From the NCBI RefSeq assembly GCF_003287875.1, contig NZ_QMKK01000037.1:1-64000 (forward strand): a stretch of DNA of 64,000 nt, given 5' to 3'. The DNA is from Martinezella tropici (lineage in GTDB: Bacteria > Pseudomonadota > Alphaproteobacteria > Rhizobiales > Rhizobiaceae). The notes below the pieces were generated by a model. It saw nothing but the letters and a program-made list of their open reading frames with translations, was not told the origin of the DNA and searched no databases. The translations under genes and the position numbers were made by a program. Each line of letters begins with the position of its first letter. Position 1 is the stretch's first letter. Shown here piece by piece: positions 1-10,456 of this stretch.

Positions 1-17
1 CAGACTGCTGACAAACC
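1..17 (+). repeat. Left terminal inverted repeat of the IS
   Basis: The 17-base sequence is exactly complementary to 1513-1529. One or more further terminal bases could lie before the window. Confidence 0.9.
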
Positions 18-40
18 TCTGGCGTCAGCCGGAGGTTTTT
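14..40 (+). terminator. Hairpin with T-run at the IS left end
   Basis: A 10-bp stem (aacctctggc / gccggaggtt, one G-T pair) with loop gtca is followed by a run of T. It would stop read-through from the flanking chromosome into the transposase gene, a common IS self-control device. The role is inferred. Confidence 0.65.
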
Positions 41-53
41 GATTCAATGGGAC

Positions 54-1424
54 ATGCTGAAGAAACCTGCTCCCGAACAGACGGCTCTCGAGATGGTGAC
101 GCTCGACAGTCTTGTGCCGAAGGATCACCTTCTGCGCCGAATAGACGCGGTGATCGACTTCTCGTTCATCCACGATCGCGTTGCCGGCTTGTACTGCGCC
201 GACAATGGCCGCCCGCCGCTTGATCCGACGCTGATGTTCAAGGCGCTGTTCATCGGCTACCTCTACGGCATTCGCTCCGAGCGGCAGCTGGTGCGCGAGA
301 TCGAGGTCAATGTCGCCTATCGCTGGTTTCTCAGGATGAAGCTGACGGATGGCGTGTTCGATGCGTCGACCCTGTCGCAGAACCGCCGCCGACGCTTCAA
401 CGATACGTCGGTGGCCCAGGATATCTTCGACCACATCGTTGAACAGGCGGTTTCCCACGGGCTGGTGGACGGCACGGTACTCTATACGGACAGTACCCAT
501 CTGAAGGCCAATGCCAACAAGGGCAAATACGATCTGGCCATGATCGAGAAATCGCGTGCCGACTACTGGGCCGACCTCGACCGGGCGATCGACGCGGAGC
601 GCAAGCTGCATGGCCAGAAGCCGCTGAAGGACGGGGAGCGCCAGGCCGAGATCAAGGAGACCAAGGTGTCGCGCACCGATCCCCAGAGCGGCTACATGGT
701 GCGTGACGGCAAGCCGAAGGGCTTCTTCTATCTCGATCATCGCACGGTGGACGGCCGACATGCGATCATCACCGATACCCATGTGACGCCGGCCAACGTG
801 CATGACAGCATCGTCTATCTCGGCAGGCTCGACCGGCAGTGCCAACGCTTCGGCTTCGATGTGAAGGCTGTCGGGCTGGATGCCGGCTATGCCACCTCAG
901 GCATCGCCCAAGGCCTGGAGGACCGCGCCATCCTCGGTGTCACCGGCTATCGCAATCCGACCCCGCCCAAAGCCGGCATGATGCGCAAGAACAGCTTCGT
1001 CTACGATCAGCGAGCCGATGGCTATCGCTGTCCGCAAGGCCAGCTTCTCACCTACGCCACCACCGACCGCAACGGCTACAAGCATTACACATCCGATCCT
1101 GCCATCTGCGGCACCTGCCCGCTTCTGGCGTCGTGCACGTCCAACGGCAAGGCCATCCGCACCATCACCCGGCACGTTTGGGCCGATGCCCGCGAGCGCA
1201 CCGACGGTCACCGTCTCACATCCTGGGGCAAGGCGATCTACAAAAGACGCAAGGAGACGGTCGAGCGTTCCTTTGCCGATGCCAAGCAGCTGCACGGCCA
1301 TCGCTACGCCCGCTTCCGAAGTCTCATCAAAGTCCGATGCCAGTGCCTGATGGCCGCCGCAGCCCAGAACATCAAGAAGATCGCGATGGCGCTCACAAAG
1401 ACACCCAAACCGAGCCTCGCATGA
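54..1424 (+). CDS. IS1182 family transposase
   Basis: DDE transposase that cuts and joins the IS ends. The 456-residue protein has the N-terminal IS1182 region (TALEMVTLDSLVPKDHLLR) and the Asp of TDSTHLK, the Asp of LDAGYAT and the Glu of ETVERSFADAK, which together fit the catalytic triad. A CxxC-type cluster (CGTCPLLASC) lies before the last motif, as is usual in this family. I chose the ATG at 54. An in-frame TTG at 39 falls in the T-run of the 14-40 hairpin, and its GGAGG would be paired in the stem. The frame is intact, so the element may be active. Transcription runs against the neighbouring dcw operon. Confidence 0.93.
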   Translation: MLKKPAPEQTALEMVTLDSLVPKDHLLRRIDAVIDFSFIHDRVAGLYCADNGRPPLDPTLMFKALFIGYLYGIRSERQLVREIEVNVAYRWFLRMKLTDGVFDASTLSQNRRRRFNDTSVAQDIFDHIVEQAVSHGLVDGTVLYTDSTHLKANANKGKYDLAMIEKSRADYWADLDRAIDAERKLHGQKPLKDGERQAEIKETKVSRTDPQSGYMVRDGKPKGFFYLDHRTVDGRHAIITDTHVTPANVHDSIVYLGRLDRQCQRFGFDVKAVGLDAGYATSGIAQGLEDRAILGVTGYRNPTPPKAGMMRKNSFVYDQRADGYRCPQGQLLTYATTDRNGYKHYTSDPAICGTCPLLASCTSNGKAIRTITRHVWADARERTDGHRLTSWGKAIYKRRKETVERSFADAKQLHGHRYARFRSLIKVRCQCLMAAAAQNIKKIAMALTKTPKPSLA

Positions 1425-1490
1425 ATCACAGGAGCAGGACCGATCTCCCTTCAATGCCGCAACCCAGGAAACAAACACACCAGAAATACA

Positions 1491-1519
1491 AAACCCCGCC
1501 AAAATTTGACGGGGTTTGT
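1491..1519. terminator. Hairpin at the IS right end
   Basis: aaaccccg (1491-1498) pairs with cggggttt (1510-1517), with T-rich sequence on both sides. It could end transposase transcription and also block entry from the right. The right inverted repeat overlaps its 3' arm. Confidence 0.5.
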
Positions 1520-1529
1520 CAGCAGTCTG
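1513..1529 (-). repeat. Right terminal inverted repeat of the IS
   Basis: Perfect reverse complement of bases 1-17; defines the right end of the element. Confidence 0.9.
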
Positions 1530-1556
1530 AAGGCCGGGTGAAAACCCGGCCTTTTT
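1530..1556 (+). terminator. Strong hairpin between IS and murB
   Basis: Perfect 10-bp stem aaggccgggt / acccggcctt with loop gaaa, followed by ttt on the plus strand. On the minus strand (the murB direction) the stem is followed at once by the IS end rather than by a T-run. It may be a bidirectional dcw terminator whose T-tract was displaced by the insertion. Confidence 0.6.
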
Positions 1557-1600
1557 ATTGAATCATTTTCCGAAGTCCGGAGCCTGTAACAGGCCACTCC

Positions 1601-2575
1601 TTACTCCGACGTGACACCCTGGAACGGGCGAACCTCCCGGCCGGGCATGAAGTAACCGAGACGCTTGATCTCCCACTCCAGCTTGATGCCGGATTTTTCG
1701 AAAACCTCGCGGCGCACCTGCTCACCCAGATATTCCAGATCGTAGCCTGTCGCCTGCTCCATGTTGATCATGAAGTTGCAATGCAACGACGACATTTGCG
1801 CGCCGCCGATGACGAGACCGCGGCAGCCCGCTTCATCGATCAGCTTCCAGGCGGAATGGCCTTCCGGATTCTTGAAGGTCGAGCCGCCGGTCTTTTCCCG
1901 AATCGGCTGCACGGTTTCGCGATGGGCGCGCACGGCATCCATCTCGGCGCGAATCTTGGCGCGATCTTCGGGATAGCCCTCGAAAAGGACATGCGTGAAG
2001 ATCAGGTCTTCCGGGGCATCCGAATGCCGGTAACTGTAGCCCATCTCGGCATTGCTAAGCACATGCTTGTCGCCCTTGCGGTCGATCGCATGCACCTCGA
2101 CGACGCGCTCGCGCGTTTCGGCGCCATTGGCGCCTGCATTCATCCGCGCGGCACCGCCAACGCTGCCCGGAATGCCGTAGTAGAAATGAAAGCCGCCGAT
2201 GCTGTTGTCCATCGCCATGGCCGCGACATGCTTGTCGGGGCAAATAGCGCCTGCCAGGATGCGATTTTCGCCGGCAAGCTCGACGGAGCCGAAACCCTTG
2301 GCCGAAAGCCTGAGGACGACGCCCGGAATGCCGCCGTCGCGCACCAGTATGTTCGAGCCCACTCCGACGACCGTTAGCGGTACATCTTCCGGCAATATTT
2401 TCAGGAAGGCGACAAGATCGTCCATGTCATGCGGCTGGAACATCAGTTCCGCCAGTCCGCCGGCGCGGAACCACGTAACACGATCCATCGGCGCGTCCGG
2501 CGTCAGCCGGCCCCTGATGTTCTTTACACTGTCGCCGAGCGACGCGAGAAGCTTTTCCCCATTTACCTGTTTCAT
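1601..2575 (-). CDS. murB: UDP-N-acetylenolpyruvoylglucosamine reductase MurB
   Basis: FAD enzyme that reduces UDP-GlcNAc-enolpyruvate to UDP-MurNAc with NADPH, the second committed step of peptidoglycan precursor synthesis in the cytoplasm. The 324-residue protein shows the FAD-binding stretch [13 protein letters not shown], the substrate loop [18 protein letters not shown] and the proton-donor Ser in [10 protein letters not shown]. The ATG overlaps the murC stop by 4 bp (ATGA), so translation is probably coupled. It is the last visible gene of the dcw operon. In related rhizobia ddl and ftsQAZ usually follow, but here an IS element is met 71 bp beyond the stop. Confidence 0.96.
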   Translation of the reverse strand: MKQVNGEKLLASLGDSVKNIRGRLTPDAPMDRVTWFRAGGLAELMFQPHDMDDLVAFLKILPEDVPLTVVGVGSNILVRDGGIPGVVLRLSAKGFGSVELAGENRILAGAICPDKHVAAMAMDNSIGGFHFYYGIPGSVGGAARMNAGANGAETRERVVEVHAIDRKGDKHVLSNAEMGYSYRHSDAPEDLIFTHVLFEGYPEDRAKIRAEMDAVRAHRETVQPIREKTGGSTFKNPEGHSAWKLIDEAGCRGLVIGGAQMSSLHCNFMINMEQATGYDLEYLGEQVRREVFEKSGIKLEWEIKRLGYFMPGREVRPFQGVTSE

Positions 2576-3987
2576 GCGGACTTACCCGAGAGGCCTTCCA
2601 ATTCCTTTGGCAATGACGCTGCCCAATATGTGATGCTGCCAGCCCCCAACAAAACCACAAAATCACCCGGTCGCGCAATCTCTGCAACCATGGCGGCAAG
2701 ATCTTCCTGCGATGGAAGATAGCGCGCGTCGCGATGACCGCTAGCCTTGATGCGCGAAACCAACGTCTGCGAATCGGCACCCTCGATGGGATCCTCGCCA
2801 GCCGCATAGACAGGCGCCAGGAAAATGCTGTCGGCATCGTTGAAGCAGGCCGCGAATTCCTCGAAGAGGCTCGACAGGCGCGTATAACGGTGCGGCTGAT
2901 GAACGGCGATGATGCGCCCCTTGCAGGCTTCCCGCGCGGCCTTCAGCACCGCCTTGATTTCAACCGGGTGATGACCATAATCGTCGAAGACCTTGACCCC
3001 GTTCCATTCGCCGGTCAGCGTGAAGCGGCGCTTGACGCCGCCGAAGGATGCGAGCCCTTTGGCGATCGCCTCGCTGGAGATCCCCAGCCGGTTGGCAACG
3101 GCAACGGCCGCCGTCGCATTGGAAATATTGTGGCGGCCCGGCATCGGCATGACGAGATCCTTGATCTGGATCACCTTGCCCGTGCGGCGCCTGCGGATTT
3201 CGATGTCGAACAGCGAGCGCGTGCCGTCGATGCGCACATTCGAGAAACGCACATCTGCCTGCGGGTTTTCGCCATAGGTGATGACCTTGCGGTCCTCGAT
3301 GCGCCCGACCAGCGACTGCACTTCCGGATGATCGATGCACATGACGCCGAAACCGTAGAACGGCACATTCTCGACGAACTGCCGGAAGGCGGCACGGACT
3401 GCATCGAAATTGCCGTAATGATCGAGATGCTCCGGATCGATATTCGTGACAACGGCCACATCGGCCGGCAGTTTCAGGAAAGTACCATCCGATTCGTCGG
3501 CCTCGACCACCATCCACTCGCCGGCGCCCATGCGCGCATTGGTGCCGTAGGCATTGATGATGCCGCCGTTGATGACGGTGGGATCAAGTCCGCCGGCTTC
3601 GAGCAGCGTCGCCACGAGTGACGTCGTCGTGGTCTTTCCATGCGTGCCGCCGATGGCGATGGCGCTGCGGAAGCGCATCAGTTCAGCCAGCATTTCGGCT
3701 CGGCGCACGACCGGCAGCAGCTTTTCGCGTGCGGCGACGAGCTCGGGATTGCTCTTCTTGATTGCGGTGGAGACAACAACGACTTCGGCATCGCCGAGGT
3801 TTTCCGCCTTGTGGCCGATATGAACCGGAATACCCTTATCGCGCAGCCGCTGCACGTTGGCGCTTTCCGATTGATCGGAACCCTGCACGCGATGGCCGAG
3901 GTTATGCAACACCTCGGCAATGCCGCTCATTCCGATACCGCCTATACCGATAAAATGCACAAGGCCGATAGCCTTCGGCAGCTTCAT
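2572..3987 (-). CDS. murC: UDP-N-acetylmuramate--L-alanine ligase MurC
   Basis: ATP-dependent ligase that adds L-Ala to UDP-MurNAc, the first residue of the stem peptide. The 471-residue length is normal. The N-terminal Rossmann motif GIGGIGMSG (about 14-22), the ATP loop GGTHGKTTT (113-121), [11 protein letters not shown] and the C-terminal [10 protein letters not shown] are all visible. It overlaps murB by 4 bp at its 3' end and murG by 4 bp at its start, as expected for a tightly packed dcw operon. Confidence 0.97.
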   Translation of the reverse strand: MKLPKAIGLVHFIGIGGIGMSGIAEVLHNLGHRVQGSDQSESANVQRLRDKGIPVHIGHKAENLGDAEVVVVSTAIKKSNPELVAAREKLLPVVRRAEMLAELMRFRSAIAIGGTHGKTTTTSLVATLLEAGGLDPTVINGGIINAYGTNARMGAGEWMVVEADESDGTFLKLPADVAVVTNIDPEHLDHYGNFDAVRAAFRQFVENVPFYGFGVMCIDHPEVQSLVGRIEDRKVITYGENPQADVRFSNVRIDGTRSLFDIEIRRRRTGKVIQIKDLVMPMPGRHNISNATAAVAVANRLGISSEAIAKGLASFGGVKRRFTLTGEWNGVKVFDDYGHHPVEIKAVLKAAREACKGRIIAVHQPHRYTRLSSLFEEFAACFNDADSIFLAPVYAAGEDPIEGADSQTLVSRIKASGHRDARYLPSQEDLAAMVAEIARPGDFVVLLGAGSITYWAASLPKELEGLSGKSA

Positions 3988-5105
3988 GCGCCTGCCCCCT
4001 TGAATTGCTGAATTGAACGTCCCGCGGCAATAACCTCAACCATGTCGGCAAGCAAGTTTGCCGCATCCGGCTTGCCTGCCTGCTTGGCTGATGCCGCCAT
4101 CTTTGCGAGCTTTTCCGGCATGGTCATGGCGCCGCGCAGGATGGTGGAAAGCTTTTCCGGCGTCAGTTCCGATTGCGCGATCACCTTGACGCCGCCGGTT
4201 GCCGCCAGCGCAGCCGCATTGGCTGCCTGATCGTGATCGAGCGCATGCGGATAAGGCACGAGAATCGCCGGGCGCCCGATAACCGCAAGCTCGGAGACCG
4301 TGGAGGCACCTGAGCGGCAGAGAACCAGATGCGCGGCGCCGATGCGCTCGGCCATATCGGTGAAGAACGGTGCGACATCAGCCCCCATGTCAAGCTTTCT
4401 CGTGCAGCTGTTGACTGTCTCCATATCTTCCGGGCGCACCTGCTGGGTAATGCGCAGGCGCTTGCGCAGCGGCTCCTCAAGCAGACTGATTGCCGTAGGC
4501 ACGGCCTTCGAGAAATACTGCGCACCCTGACTGCCGCCGAAAACGACCAGATTGAACGGATCGTCCAGTCCCGACGGCACATAGGGACGCTTGGCAGCAT
4601 CGATGACGGCCGGGCGCACGGGGTTTCCCGTCGTGACCGTCTTTTCCGCAAATGCGCCGTTATCCGTGAGGAACCCGCCCGCAATCGCACGGACGCGCGT
4701 CGCCAGCATCTTGTTGGCGCGGCCCATGACGGCATTCTGTTCATGCAGCATGGAGGGCACACCCATGCGCGTGGCGGCAAGAAGCGGCGGCACCGTCGGA
4801 TAACCGCCGAAGCCGACGACGCAGACGGGCTTCAGTCTCTGGATCAGCTTCCGCGCCGCGCGCATGCCGCTCCACAGTGTCCAAAGCGCGCTTGCAACCT
4901 TCAGCGGATTCTTCGACCCGATCGTCGCCGAGGGTACGACATGGATTTCTTCAGCCGGAAATTTGCCGGCATAGCGTTCGGCGCGGCTGTCGGTGACGAG
5001 GTGCACGGAATAGCCGCGCTCCTTCAATTTATAGGCCAGCGCCTCGGCCGGAAATACGTGACCGCCGGTTCCGCCGGCGGCTAGAAGGACAATGCCTTTA
5101 CTCAT
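3984..5105 (-). CDS. murG: Lipid II synthase, N-acetylglucosaminyl transferase MurG
   Basis: Peripheral membrane GT28 glycosyltransferase that adds GlcNAc to lipid I to give lipid II. The protein starts with the G-loop [18 protein letters not shown], and has the second G-loop [13 protein letters not shown] and the donor-site motif [23 protein letters not shown] (split here for reading: [10 protein letters not shown] then the Pro-rich end). I chose the ATG at 5105 (373 aa) because GGAG sits 8 bases upstream; an in-frame GTG at 5126 lacks this. Its 3' end overlaps murC by 4 bp. A 181-bp gap to ftsW is occupied by a possible micro-ORF. Confidence 0.96.
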   Translation of the reverse strand: MSKGIVLLAAGGTGGHVFPAEALAYKLKERGYSVHLVTDSRAERYAGKFPAEEIHVVPSATIGSKNPLKVASALWTLWSGMRAARKLIQRLKPVCVVGFGGYPTVPPLLAATRMGVPSMLHEQNAVMGRANKMLATRVRAIAGGFLTDNGAFAEKTVTTGNPVRPAVIDAAKRPYVPSGLDDPFNLVVFGGSQGAQYFSKAVPTAISLLEEPLRKRLRITQQVRPEDMETVNSCTRKLDMGADVAPFFTDMAERIGAAHLVLCRSGASTVSELAVIGRPAILVPYPHALDHDQAANAAALAATGGVKVIAQSELTPEKLSTILRGAMTMPEKLAKMAASAKQAGKPDAANLLADMVEVIAAGRSIQQFKGAGA

Positions 5106-5290
5106 AATTTTCGCTCCCGCGAACACCCCACTACTCGGGGCATCTCCCTAATATAGGAAGCCGCCACGGCCGCGTCATCGACCCAGGCCAAGCCCCCCTC
5201 ATAGACCGCCGCTTCCTGAAAAGCGACCGGAGAATGAGGGATAGCCAGGAGATATCGAGAGCAAATGGCAGATAGTCCCAAGACGATCAC
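5102..5290 (-). CDS. Possible 62-residue micro-ORF between ftsW and murG
   Basis: This is the only large gap inside the dcw operon. An ORF fills it exactly: its GTG start overlaps the ftsW TGA (GTGA, 5287-5290) and its TGA overlaps the murG ATG (ATGA, 5102-5105). Such double 4-bp overlaps are typical of real coupled genes. Against it, codon use is poor (CTA, TTA, AGG, several TCT), unlike the neighbours, there is no clear ribosome site, and I recognise no domain. It has a slightly hydrophobic start and no clear membrane segment. It could be a real small protein, a decayed gene or chance. Confidence 0.25.
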   Translation of the reverse strand: MIVLGLSAICSRYLLAIPHSPVAFQEAAVYEGGLAWVDDAAVAASYIREMPRVVGCSRERKL

Positions 5291-6441
5291 TCCGCCGGCA
5301 GTCCGTGCGTCACGCGGAACAAGGTGCGATCCTGCGCGCGCTTTTCCGGCCTGTGACGCGTCAACGCCAGGATGAAGCCCGCCGTCACGCAGATCGCGGT
5401 CATCGACGACCCACCATAGGAGATCAGCGGCAGCGTCATGCCCTTGGCCGGCAGGAGCTGCAGGTTCACGCCGATATTGATGATCGATTGAATGCCGATC
5501 TGCAGCACGAGGCCCGCAACGGCGAAACGGTTGAAATCGTTCTTTTCCTTATAGGCATGCGACAGGCCTCGCAGCACCAGGAAGGCAAAGATGAGCACAA
5601 GCACCATGCAGAAAATGACACCGAACTCTTCGGCGGCCACCGAGAAGATGAAGTCGGTATGGGCATCCGGAATGATACGCTTGACGATACCTTCACCGGG
5701 GCCAACGCCGAACCAGTTGCCGTGAACGATCGCTTCCTTGGCGGTATCGACCTGGAAAGTATCGCCCTCGCCCGTCATGAACTTGTTCACGCGTTGCGCC
5801 ACGTGATCGAAGACGTAATAGGCTGCGACGAAACCGCCGGCGCCAAGACCGCCGAGCACGATGATCCACAGCCAGGGCATGCCTGCCATGAAGAACATGC
5901 CGCCCCAGACGGCGGTCGTCAGGATGGTCTGGCCAAGGTCAGGCTGGGCGACGAGCAACGCGACGACGATGCCGAACAGGATGATGGCGAAGAGATTGCC
6001 GGGGATTTCCGGCTGGCGTGCATGTTCGGAAAACAGCCAGGCGCAGACGACGACGAAAGCCGGCTTCATGAATTCCGAAGGCTGGATCGACAGGGCGGCG
6101 ATATTGACCCAGCGCCGCGATCCCTTGACCTCGATGCCGAAGAAAAGCGCAAAAAGCATCATCGCCAGCGAGACGACGAGCAGGATGACAGCCGTCCTTC
6201 GCACCTGCCTCGGCGACATGAAGGAAATGCCGATCATCGCCGCAATCGCCGGGATGAGGAACAGGGCGTGGCGTTTGACGAAGTGGAATGGCTCAAGCCC
6301 GATACGCTCCGCCACCGCGGGTGAAGCCGCGAAGGAAAGCATGAAACCGATGCCGATCAACAAAATGAAAAGGGCGAGAAACACGCGGTCGATGGTCCAG
6401 AACCATTCGGCCAAGGCCCCACGTTCAACGCGGCTTACCAT
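5287..6441 (-). CDS. ftsW: Septal peptidoglycan glycosyltransferase FtsW (SEDS family)
   Basis: Polytopic inner-membrane polymerase that, with FtsI, builds septal peptidoglycan from lipid II. The 384-residue protein has about ten hydrophobic segments and SEDS landmarks: KGSRRWVNIAALSIQPSEFMKP, AQPDLGQT, and near the end the GMTLPLISYGGSSM region. Located between murD (1-bp gap) and the micro-ORF/murG, the standard dcw place. The ATG at 6441 follows murD directly, consistent with coupled translation. Confidence 0.96.
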   Translation of the reverse strand: MVSRVERGALAEWFWTIDRVFLALFILLIGIGFMLSFAASPAVAERIGLEPFHFVKRHALFLIPAIAAMIGISFMSPRQVRRTAVILLVVSLAMMLFALFFGIEVKGSRRWVNIAALSIQPSEFMKPAFVVVCAWLFSEHARQPEIPGNLFAIILFGIVVALLVAQPDLGQTILTTAVWGGMFFMAGMPWLWIIVLGGLGAGGFVAAYYVFDHVAQRVNKFMTGEGDTFQVDTAKEAIVHGNWFGVGPGEGIVKRIIPDAHTDFIFSVAAEEFGVIFCMVLVLIFAFLVLRGLSHAYKEKNDFNRFAVAGLVLQIGIQSIINIGVNLQLLPAKGMTLPLISYGGSSMTAICVTAGFILALTRHRPEKRAQDRTLFRVTHGLPAE

Positions 6442-6442
6442 A

Positions 6443-7855
6443 TCATTTGCCTCCAGCTGCTGAACCGATCAGCATCGTGACACCCTCGATCGCAGCCACA
6501 TGGCTGACGAAGGCGTCGCCCCTGACCTCGAAATTCTTATACTGATCGAAACTTGCGCAAGCCGGTGACAACATCACCGCCGCGGATGCATGTTCATCCT
6601 TGTCTGCATCGGCTGCCGCATGCGCGACGGCCCGTTCCAGCGTACCGGAAATTTCGTAGGGCACCTGCTCCCCGAGCGTTGCGGCAAAGGCAGGTGCGGC
6701 CTCGCCGATCAGATAGGCCTTGGCGATGCGCGGAAAGAGCGGCGCAAGCGTCGTGATCCCGCCCTCTTTCGGCAGGCCGCCGGCAATCCAGTAGATATTC
6801 TCGTAGCTCGAAAGCGCAGGTGCCGCCGCATCGGCGTTAGTCGCCTTGGAATCGTTGACGAAGACCACTCGGCCGCGCTTTCCCACAGGCTGCATGCGAT
6901 GCTTGAGGCCGGGGAAGGATTTCAGCCCGGTCCGGATTTCCTCGGCCGAAACGCCGACGGCAAGGCAGGCGGCGATCGCCGCCGCGGCATTCTGTGCATT
7001 ATGGCCGCCGCGCAAGGTCTGGATCCCGTCGAGATCGGCAATCTCGCGTGCAGCACCGCTCGCTGCCTGCATGATGCGGCTGCCCTCCGCATAGAGGCCA
7101 TCCGCCAAGGCATGCCGGCGCGAAATCCGGGTCACTTTTCCACCGGCACGCTCTACGCGATCGGCGATCAAGGAGGAATGACTGTCATCGACGCCGACGA
7201 CGGCCACGCCGCTGCCCGCGACCAGCCGCTCCTTGATGTCGGCATAGTGCTGCATCGTGCCGTGCCGATCGAGATGATCGGGCGTGAGGTTCAGCAGAAT
7301 GCCGGCCGAAGGATTGAGTGTCGGCGCCAGATCGATCTGGTAGGAGGAGCATTCGACCACATAAAAGCGCCCGGCCTTCGGCGGATCAAGCGTCAGGACG
7401 GCCGTCCCGATATTGCCACCGAGCTGCGTATCGCGGCCGCTCGATTGCAGGATATGGGCGATCAGCGCAGTCGTCGTCGATTTGCCGTTCGTGCCGGTAA
7501 TGGCGATGAACGGGCAATCGGGAACATGCGCCCGCCGCTCCCTGACGAAAAGCTCGACATCACCGATGATCTCGACACCGGCGGCATGAGCGAGATCGAC
7601 GGTCCAATGGGGCTTCGGATGCGTCAGCGGCACGCCTGGCGACAAAACGAAGACGGACTGGCTGTTCCAGTCGATCGTCCTGAGATCGGCAACCGCTATT
7701 CCCTCCGCTGCCGCCTTGGCCACGCTATCCGGATTGTCATCCCAGGCCGTGACCTCGGCGCCACCGGCGACGAGCGCTCGCGCCGTGGCGAAGCCCGAGC
7801 CGCCGAGGCCGAAGAGAGCGACCTTCTTTCCGTTCAGCGTGGTGACTGATATCAT
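6443..7855 (-). CDS. murD: UDP-N-acetylmuramoylalanine--D-glutamate ligase MurD
   Basis: Cytoplasmic Mur ligase that adds D-Glu to UDP-MurNAc-L-Ala using ATP. The 470-residue protein has the N-terminal GLGGSG nucleotide fold (about 16-21), the ATP loop TGTNGKST (120-127), [13 protein letters not shown] and the C-terminal [12 protein letters not shown] motif. Stop is 1 bp from the ftsW start; the mraY stop lies 7 bp upstream. All key motifs are intact. Confidence 0.97.
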   Translation of the reverse strand: MISVTTLNGKKVALFGLGGSGFATARALVAGGAEVTAWDDNPDSVAKAAAEGIAVADLRTIDWNSQSVFVLSPGVPLTHPKPHWTVDLAHAAGVEIIGDVELFVRERRAHVPDCPFIAITGTNGKSTTTALIAHILQSSGRDTQLGGNIGTAVLTLDPPKAGRFYVVECSSYQIDLAPTLNPSAGILLNLTPDHLDRHGTMQHYADIKERLVAGSGVAVVGVDDSHSSLIADRVERAGGKVTRISRRHALADGLYAEGSRIMQAASGAAREIADLDGIQTLRGGHNAQNAAAAIAACLAVGVSAEEIRTGLKSFPGLKHRMQPVGKRGRVVFVNDSKATNADAAAPALSSYENIYWIAGGLPKEGGITTLAPLFPRIAKAYLIGEAAPAFAATLGEQVPYEISGTLERAVAHAAADADKDEHASAAVMLSPACASFDQYKNFEVRGDAFVSHVAAIEGVTMLIGSAAGGK

Positions 7856-7862
7856 CGGCGCC

Positions 7863-8984
7863 TCACCGCAGCTTCAGGGTGGACAGGCCGATCATCGCCA
7901 GGATGACCGCAACGATCCAGAAACGCACGACGACCTGGCTTTCCGTCCAGCCCTTCTTTTCGAAGTGATGGTGGATGGGTGCCATGAGGAAGACACGGCG
8001 TTTGGTCATCTTGAAGAAGCCGACCTGAATGATGACGGAAAGCGCTTCCAGCACGAAAAGACCACCGATGATCGCCATGACGATCTCGTGCTTGGTGGCG
8101 ACAGCGACAGAGCCGATCATGCCGCCGAGCGCCAGCGAACCGGTATCGCCCATGAAGATGGCGGCCGGCGGCGCGTTGAACCAGAGAAAACCGAGACCCG
8201 CTCCGATAACCGCGCCAAGGACCACGGCCAGTTCGCCCGTACCGGGCACGAAATTGATCGCGAGATAGTCGGCGAAAACGAAGTTTCCGGCCAGATACGA
8301 GATGATGCCGAAGGAGGCGGCCGCGATCATGACCGGCACGATAGCAAGCCCGTCGAGACCATCGGTCAGGTTGACGGCATTCCCAGCGGCTACGATGACG
8401 AATGCACCGAAGAACACGAAGAACATGCCGAGATTGAGCAGCAGGCTCTTGAAGAAGGGGAAGGCGACAGACGACCCGAAGGTCGAACCGGCCGGGCCGG
8501 AAGATAGCGCGGTCGTCATCATGAAGTAGACGGCGATAGCCGCGATGATGAATTCGATGCCGAGGCGCGCGCGGCCGGAAAAGCCCTTGTCGCTCTGCTT
8601 GGTCACCTTGAGATAGTCGTCGTAGAAGCCGATCGCGCCGAAGCCGAGCGTCACCAGCAGGGTGGCAACGACATAGACATTGGCAAGATCGGCCCAAAGC
8701 AGCGAGGAGACGACGATGCCGGCCAGAATCATCAGCCCACCCATCGTCGGAGTGCCGGCCTTCTTGAAATGCGTCTGCGGACCATCGGCGCGGATCGGCT
8801 GCCCCTTGCCCTGGCGCACGCGCAGGGACGAGATGATTCGCGGCCCGAAGAGGAAGACGATCAACGCTGACGTGAACAGGGCACCGCCGGTACGGAACGT
8901 GATGTATCTGAACAGATTGAGGAATCTGAAATGAGTACTGAAAAAATGAATATGGTCCGACAGTTCGGCAAGCCAGATCAGCAT
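7863..8984 (-). CDS. mraY: Phospho-N-acetylmuramoyl-pentapeptide transferase MraY
   Basis: Integral membrane enzyme that transfers phospho-MurNAc-pentapeptide to undecaprenyl phosphate, giving lipid I. The 373-residue protein has about ten membrane segments and the family signatures [15 protein letters not shown] (the DDxxD-like pair), [13 protein letters not shown] and [12 protein letters not shown], and ends with the HHHFEKKGW motif. A longer overlapping frame (to 9075) is a shadow. It lies 7 bp from murD and 11 bp from murF in the same operon. Confidence 0.97.
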   Translation of the reverse strand: MLIWLAELSDHIHFFSTHFRFLNLFRYITFRTGGALFTSALIVFLFGPRIISSLRVRQGKGQPIRADGPQTHFKKAGTPTMGGLMILAGIVVSSLLWADLANVYVVATLLVTLGFGAIGFYDDYLKVTKQSDKGFSGRARLGIEFIIAAIAVYFMMTTALSSGPAGSTFGSSVAFPFFKSLLLNLGMFFVFFGAFVIVAAGNAVNLTDGLDGLAIVPVMIAAASFGIISYLAGNFVFADYLAINFVPGTGELAVVLGAVIGAGLGFLWFNAPPAAIFMGDTGSLALGGMIGSVAVATKHEIVMAIIGGLFVLEALSVIIQVGFFKMTKRRVFLMAPIHHHFEKKGWTESQVVVRFWIVAVILAMIGLSTLKLR

Positions 8985-8995
8985 AAGAGCCCTTT

Positions 8996-10456
8996 CTAAA
9001 GCCCCTGATGGGTGTGGGGGCCCGTGTCGGAAAATGCGGGAAACTTGTCAAGCAAGCCCGCCACGATCTTTCCAAATCCCAGCCCCAGCGACGATTTCAC
9101 CATCAAGACGTCGCCAGGGGCGACTGAATTGAGCGCGAATTCCGAGAGCTCCTCCGTCGTCTCGCGATATTCGACATGAACACTTTCCGGCAGCTCATCT
9201 CTCAAAGCCGCCATCTCCGGACCCGCCAGCCAGACATGCTCGATGCCGGCCGCCAGCAGCGGTCCGGCAAGGTTGGCATGCACGCGCTGAGCATAATCCC
9301 CCATCTCCAGCATATCGCCGAGAACGGCGATCCGCCTGCCCAGCCGCCCGCCCGGACCCGCATGCGGCGAGGTCGTCGCCAGCAGCGCGATAGCCGCGCG
9401 CATGGATGCTGGGTTGGCGTTGTAGCTTTCGTCGATCAGCGTGAAATAGCCGTTGCCGATCGCGCGCTTGTGGCGCTGTCCCCGGCCCTTTTCCGGCTGC
9501 AGATCCGCCAGGGCATCGACCGCCTCGTCGAGATCGGCCTCCACCAGCATGACAGCACCGAGCACGGCAAGCGCGTTTTCGGCGATATGGCGGCCGGGCG
9601 CGCCGAGCGCCACCTCCATGGTCTCGCCGCCGATCGTCAGCCAAAGCGTCGAATTTTCTTCCGAGGCATTGAATTCCGCAAGGCGCACATCGGCCTTCGC
9701 ATGCTGGCCGAAACTGTGCACATGCTCGATGCCTGCCTCCAATGCGGCATGTTCCAGCATCTCGAACTGATCGCTGTCGTGATTGAGAATGGCATGGCCG
9801 CCCGGCACGACACCCTCGAAAATTTCCGCCTTCGCGGCTGCGATTTCACTGATGCTGTTGAAATTGCCGAGATGTGCCGGGGCAATCGTGGTGATGATCG
9901 CCACATGCGGCTGCACCATCTTGACCAGCGGGCGAATTTCACCGGGGTGGTTCATGCCGATTTCGAAAACGCCGAAATCGGTGTCTTCGGGCATGCGGGC
10001 CAATGTCAGCGGCACGCCCCAGTGATTGTTGAAGGAAGCAACGGAGGCATGCACTTTGCCAGAAGGCGTCAGCGCCCGGCGCAGCATCTCCTTGGTCGTC
10101 GTCTTGCCGACCGAACCCGTGACGGCGATGATCTTGGCTTGCGTACGCTTGCGGGCGGCGGCACCGAGCCGTGCAAGCGCCGCCAAGACGTCATCCACGA
10201 CTACCTTCGGCACAGCCAGGCTGCCCATGGCCGGCAGCCGTGCCTCACTAATCACGATGAAAGCGGCGCCGTTCGCCATGGCGATATTGGCATAATCATG
10301 GCCATCGACACGATCGCCCTTGATGGCAAAAAAGGCTTCGCCCGGCTGGATGGAACGACTGTCTATGGAAATGCCCGTAATGCCCTCAGGCAGCGATCCG
10401 ACGAAGCGGCCCGAGATTGCAGCGATCAGATCCTCAGTTGTCCATAACCAGCTCAA
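8996..10456 (-). CDS. murF: UDP-MurNAc-tripeptide--D-Ala-D-Ala ligase MurF
   Basis: Adds D-Ala-D-Ala to the UDP-MurNAc-tripeptide, finishing the cytoplasmic precursor. The 486-residue protein begins with the substrate domain ([19 protein letters not shown]), has the ATP loop [10 protein letters not shown] (113-122), the NHPGEI motif of the central domain and [12 protein letters not shown] in the C-terminal region. The start overlaps the murE stop by 4 bp (10453-10456). Length and motifs are normal. Confidence 0.97.
   Translation of the reverse strand: MSWLWTTEDLIAAISGRFVGSLPEGITGISIDSRSIQPGEAFFAIKGDRVDGHDYANIAMANGAAFIVISEARLPAMGSLAVPKVVVDDVLAALARLGAAARKRTQAKIIAVTGSVGKTTTKEMLRRALTPSGKVHASVASFNNHWGVPLTLARMPEDTDFGVFEIGMNHPGEIRPLVKMVQPHVAIITTIAPAHLGNFNSISEIAAAKAEIFEGVVPGGHAILNHDSDQFEMLEHAALEAGIEHVHSFGQHAKADVRLAEFNASEENSTLWLTIGGETMEVALGAPGRHIAENALAVLGAVMLVEADLDEAVDALADLQPEKGRGQRHKRAIGNGYFTLIDESYNANPASMRAAIALLATTSPHAGPGGRLGRRIAVLGDMLEMGDYAQRVHANLAGPLLAAGIEHVWLAGPEMAALRDELPESVHVEYRETTEELSEFALNSVAPGDVLMVKSSLGLGFGKIVAGLLDKFPAFSDTGPHTHQGL

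Larger units (their letters stand above)
1..1529 (+). mobile_element. IS1182-family insertion sequence, apparently complete
   Basis: The element is bounded by a perfect 17-bp inverted repeat, cagactgctgacaaacc at 1-17 and its reverse complement at 1513-1529, and carries one transposase gene. The repeat starts at the first base of the window, so the left flank and any target duplication cannot be seen. Hairpins just inside both ends (14-40 and about 1491-1519) look like terminators that shield the transposase from outside transcription. The element sits directly beyond the 3' end of the dcw cluster, next to a terminator-like hairpin at 1530-1556. Confidence 0.9.

Noticed and set aside
5305..7849. 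Long plus-strand frames opposite ftsW and murD (5305-6324, 6590-7849)
   Set aside because: Antisense shadows of membrane and ligase genes, very charged composition, no ribosome sites.
7852..9075. 407-codon frame overlapping mraY on the same strand
   Set aside because: Arg/His-rich out-of-frame reading of mraY; the real frame shows all MraY membrane segments and motifs.
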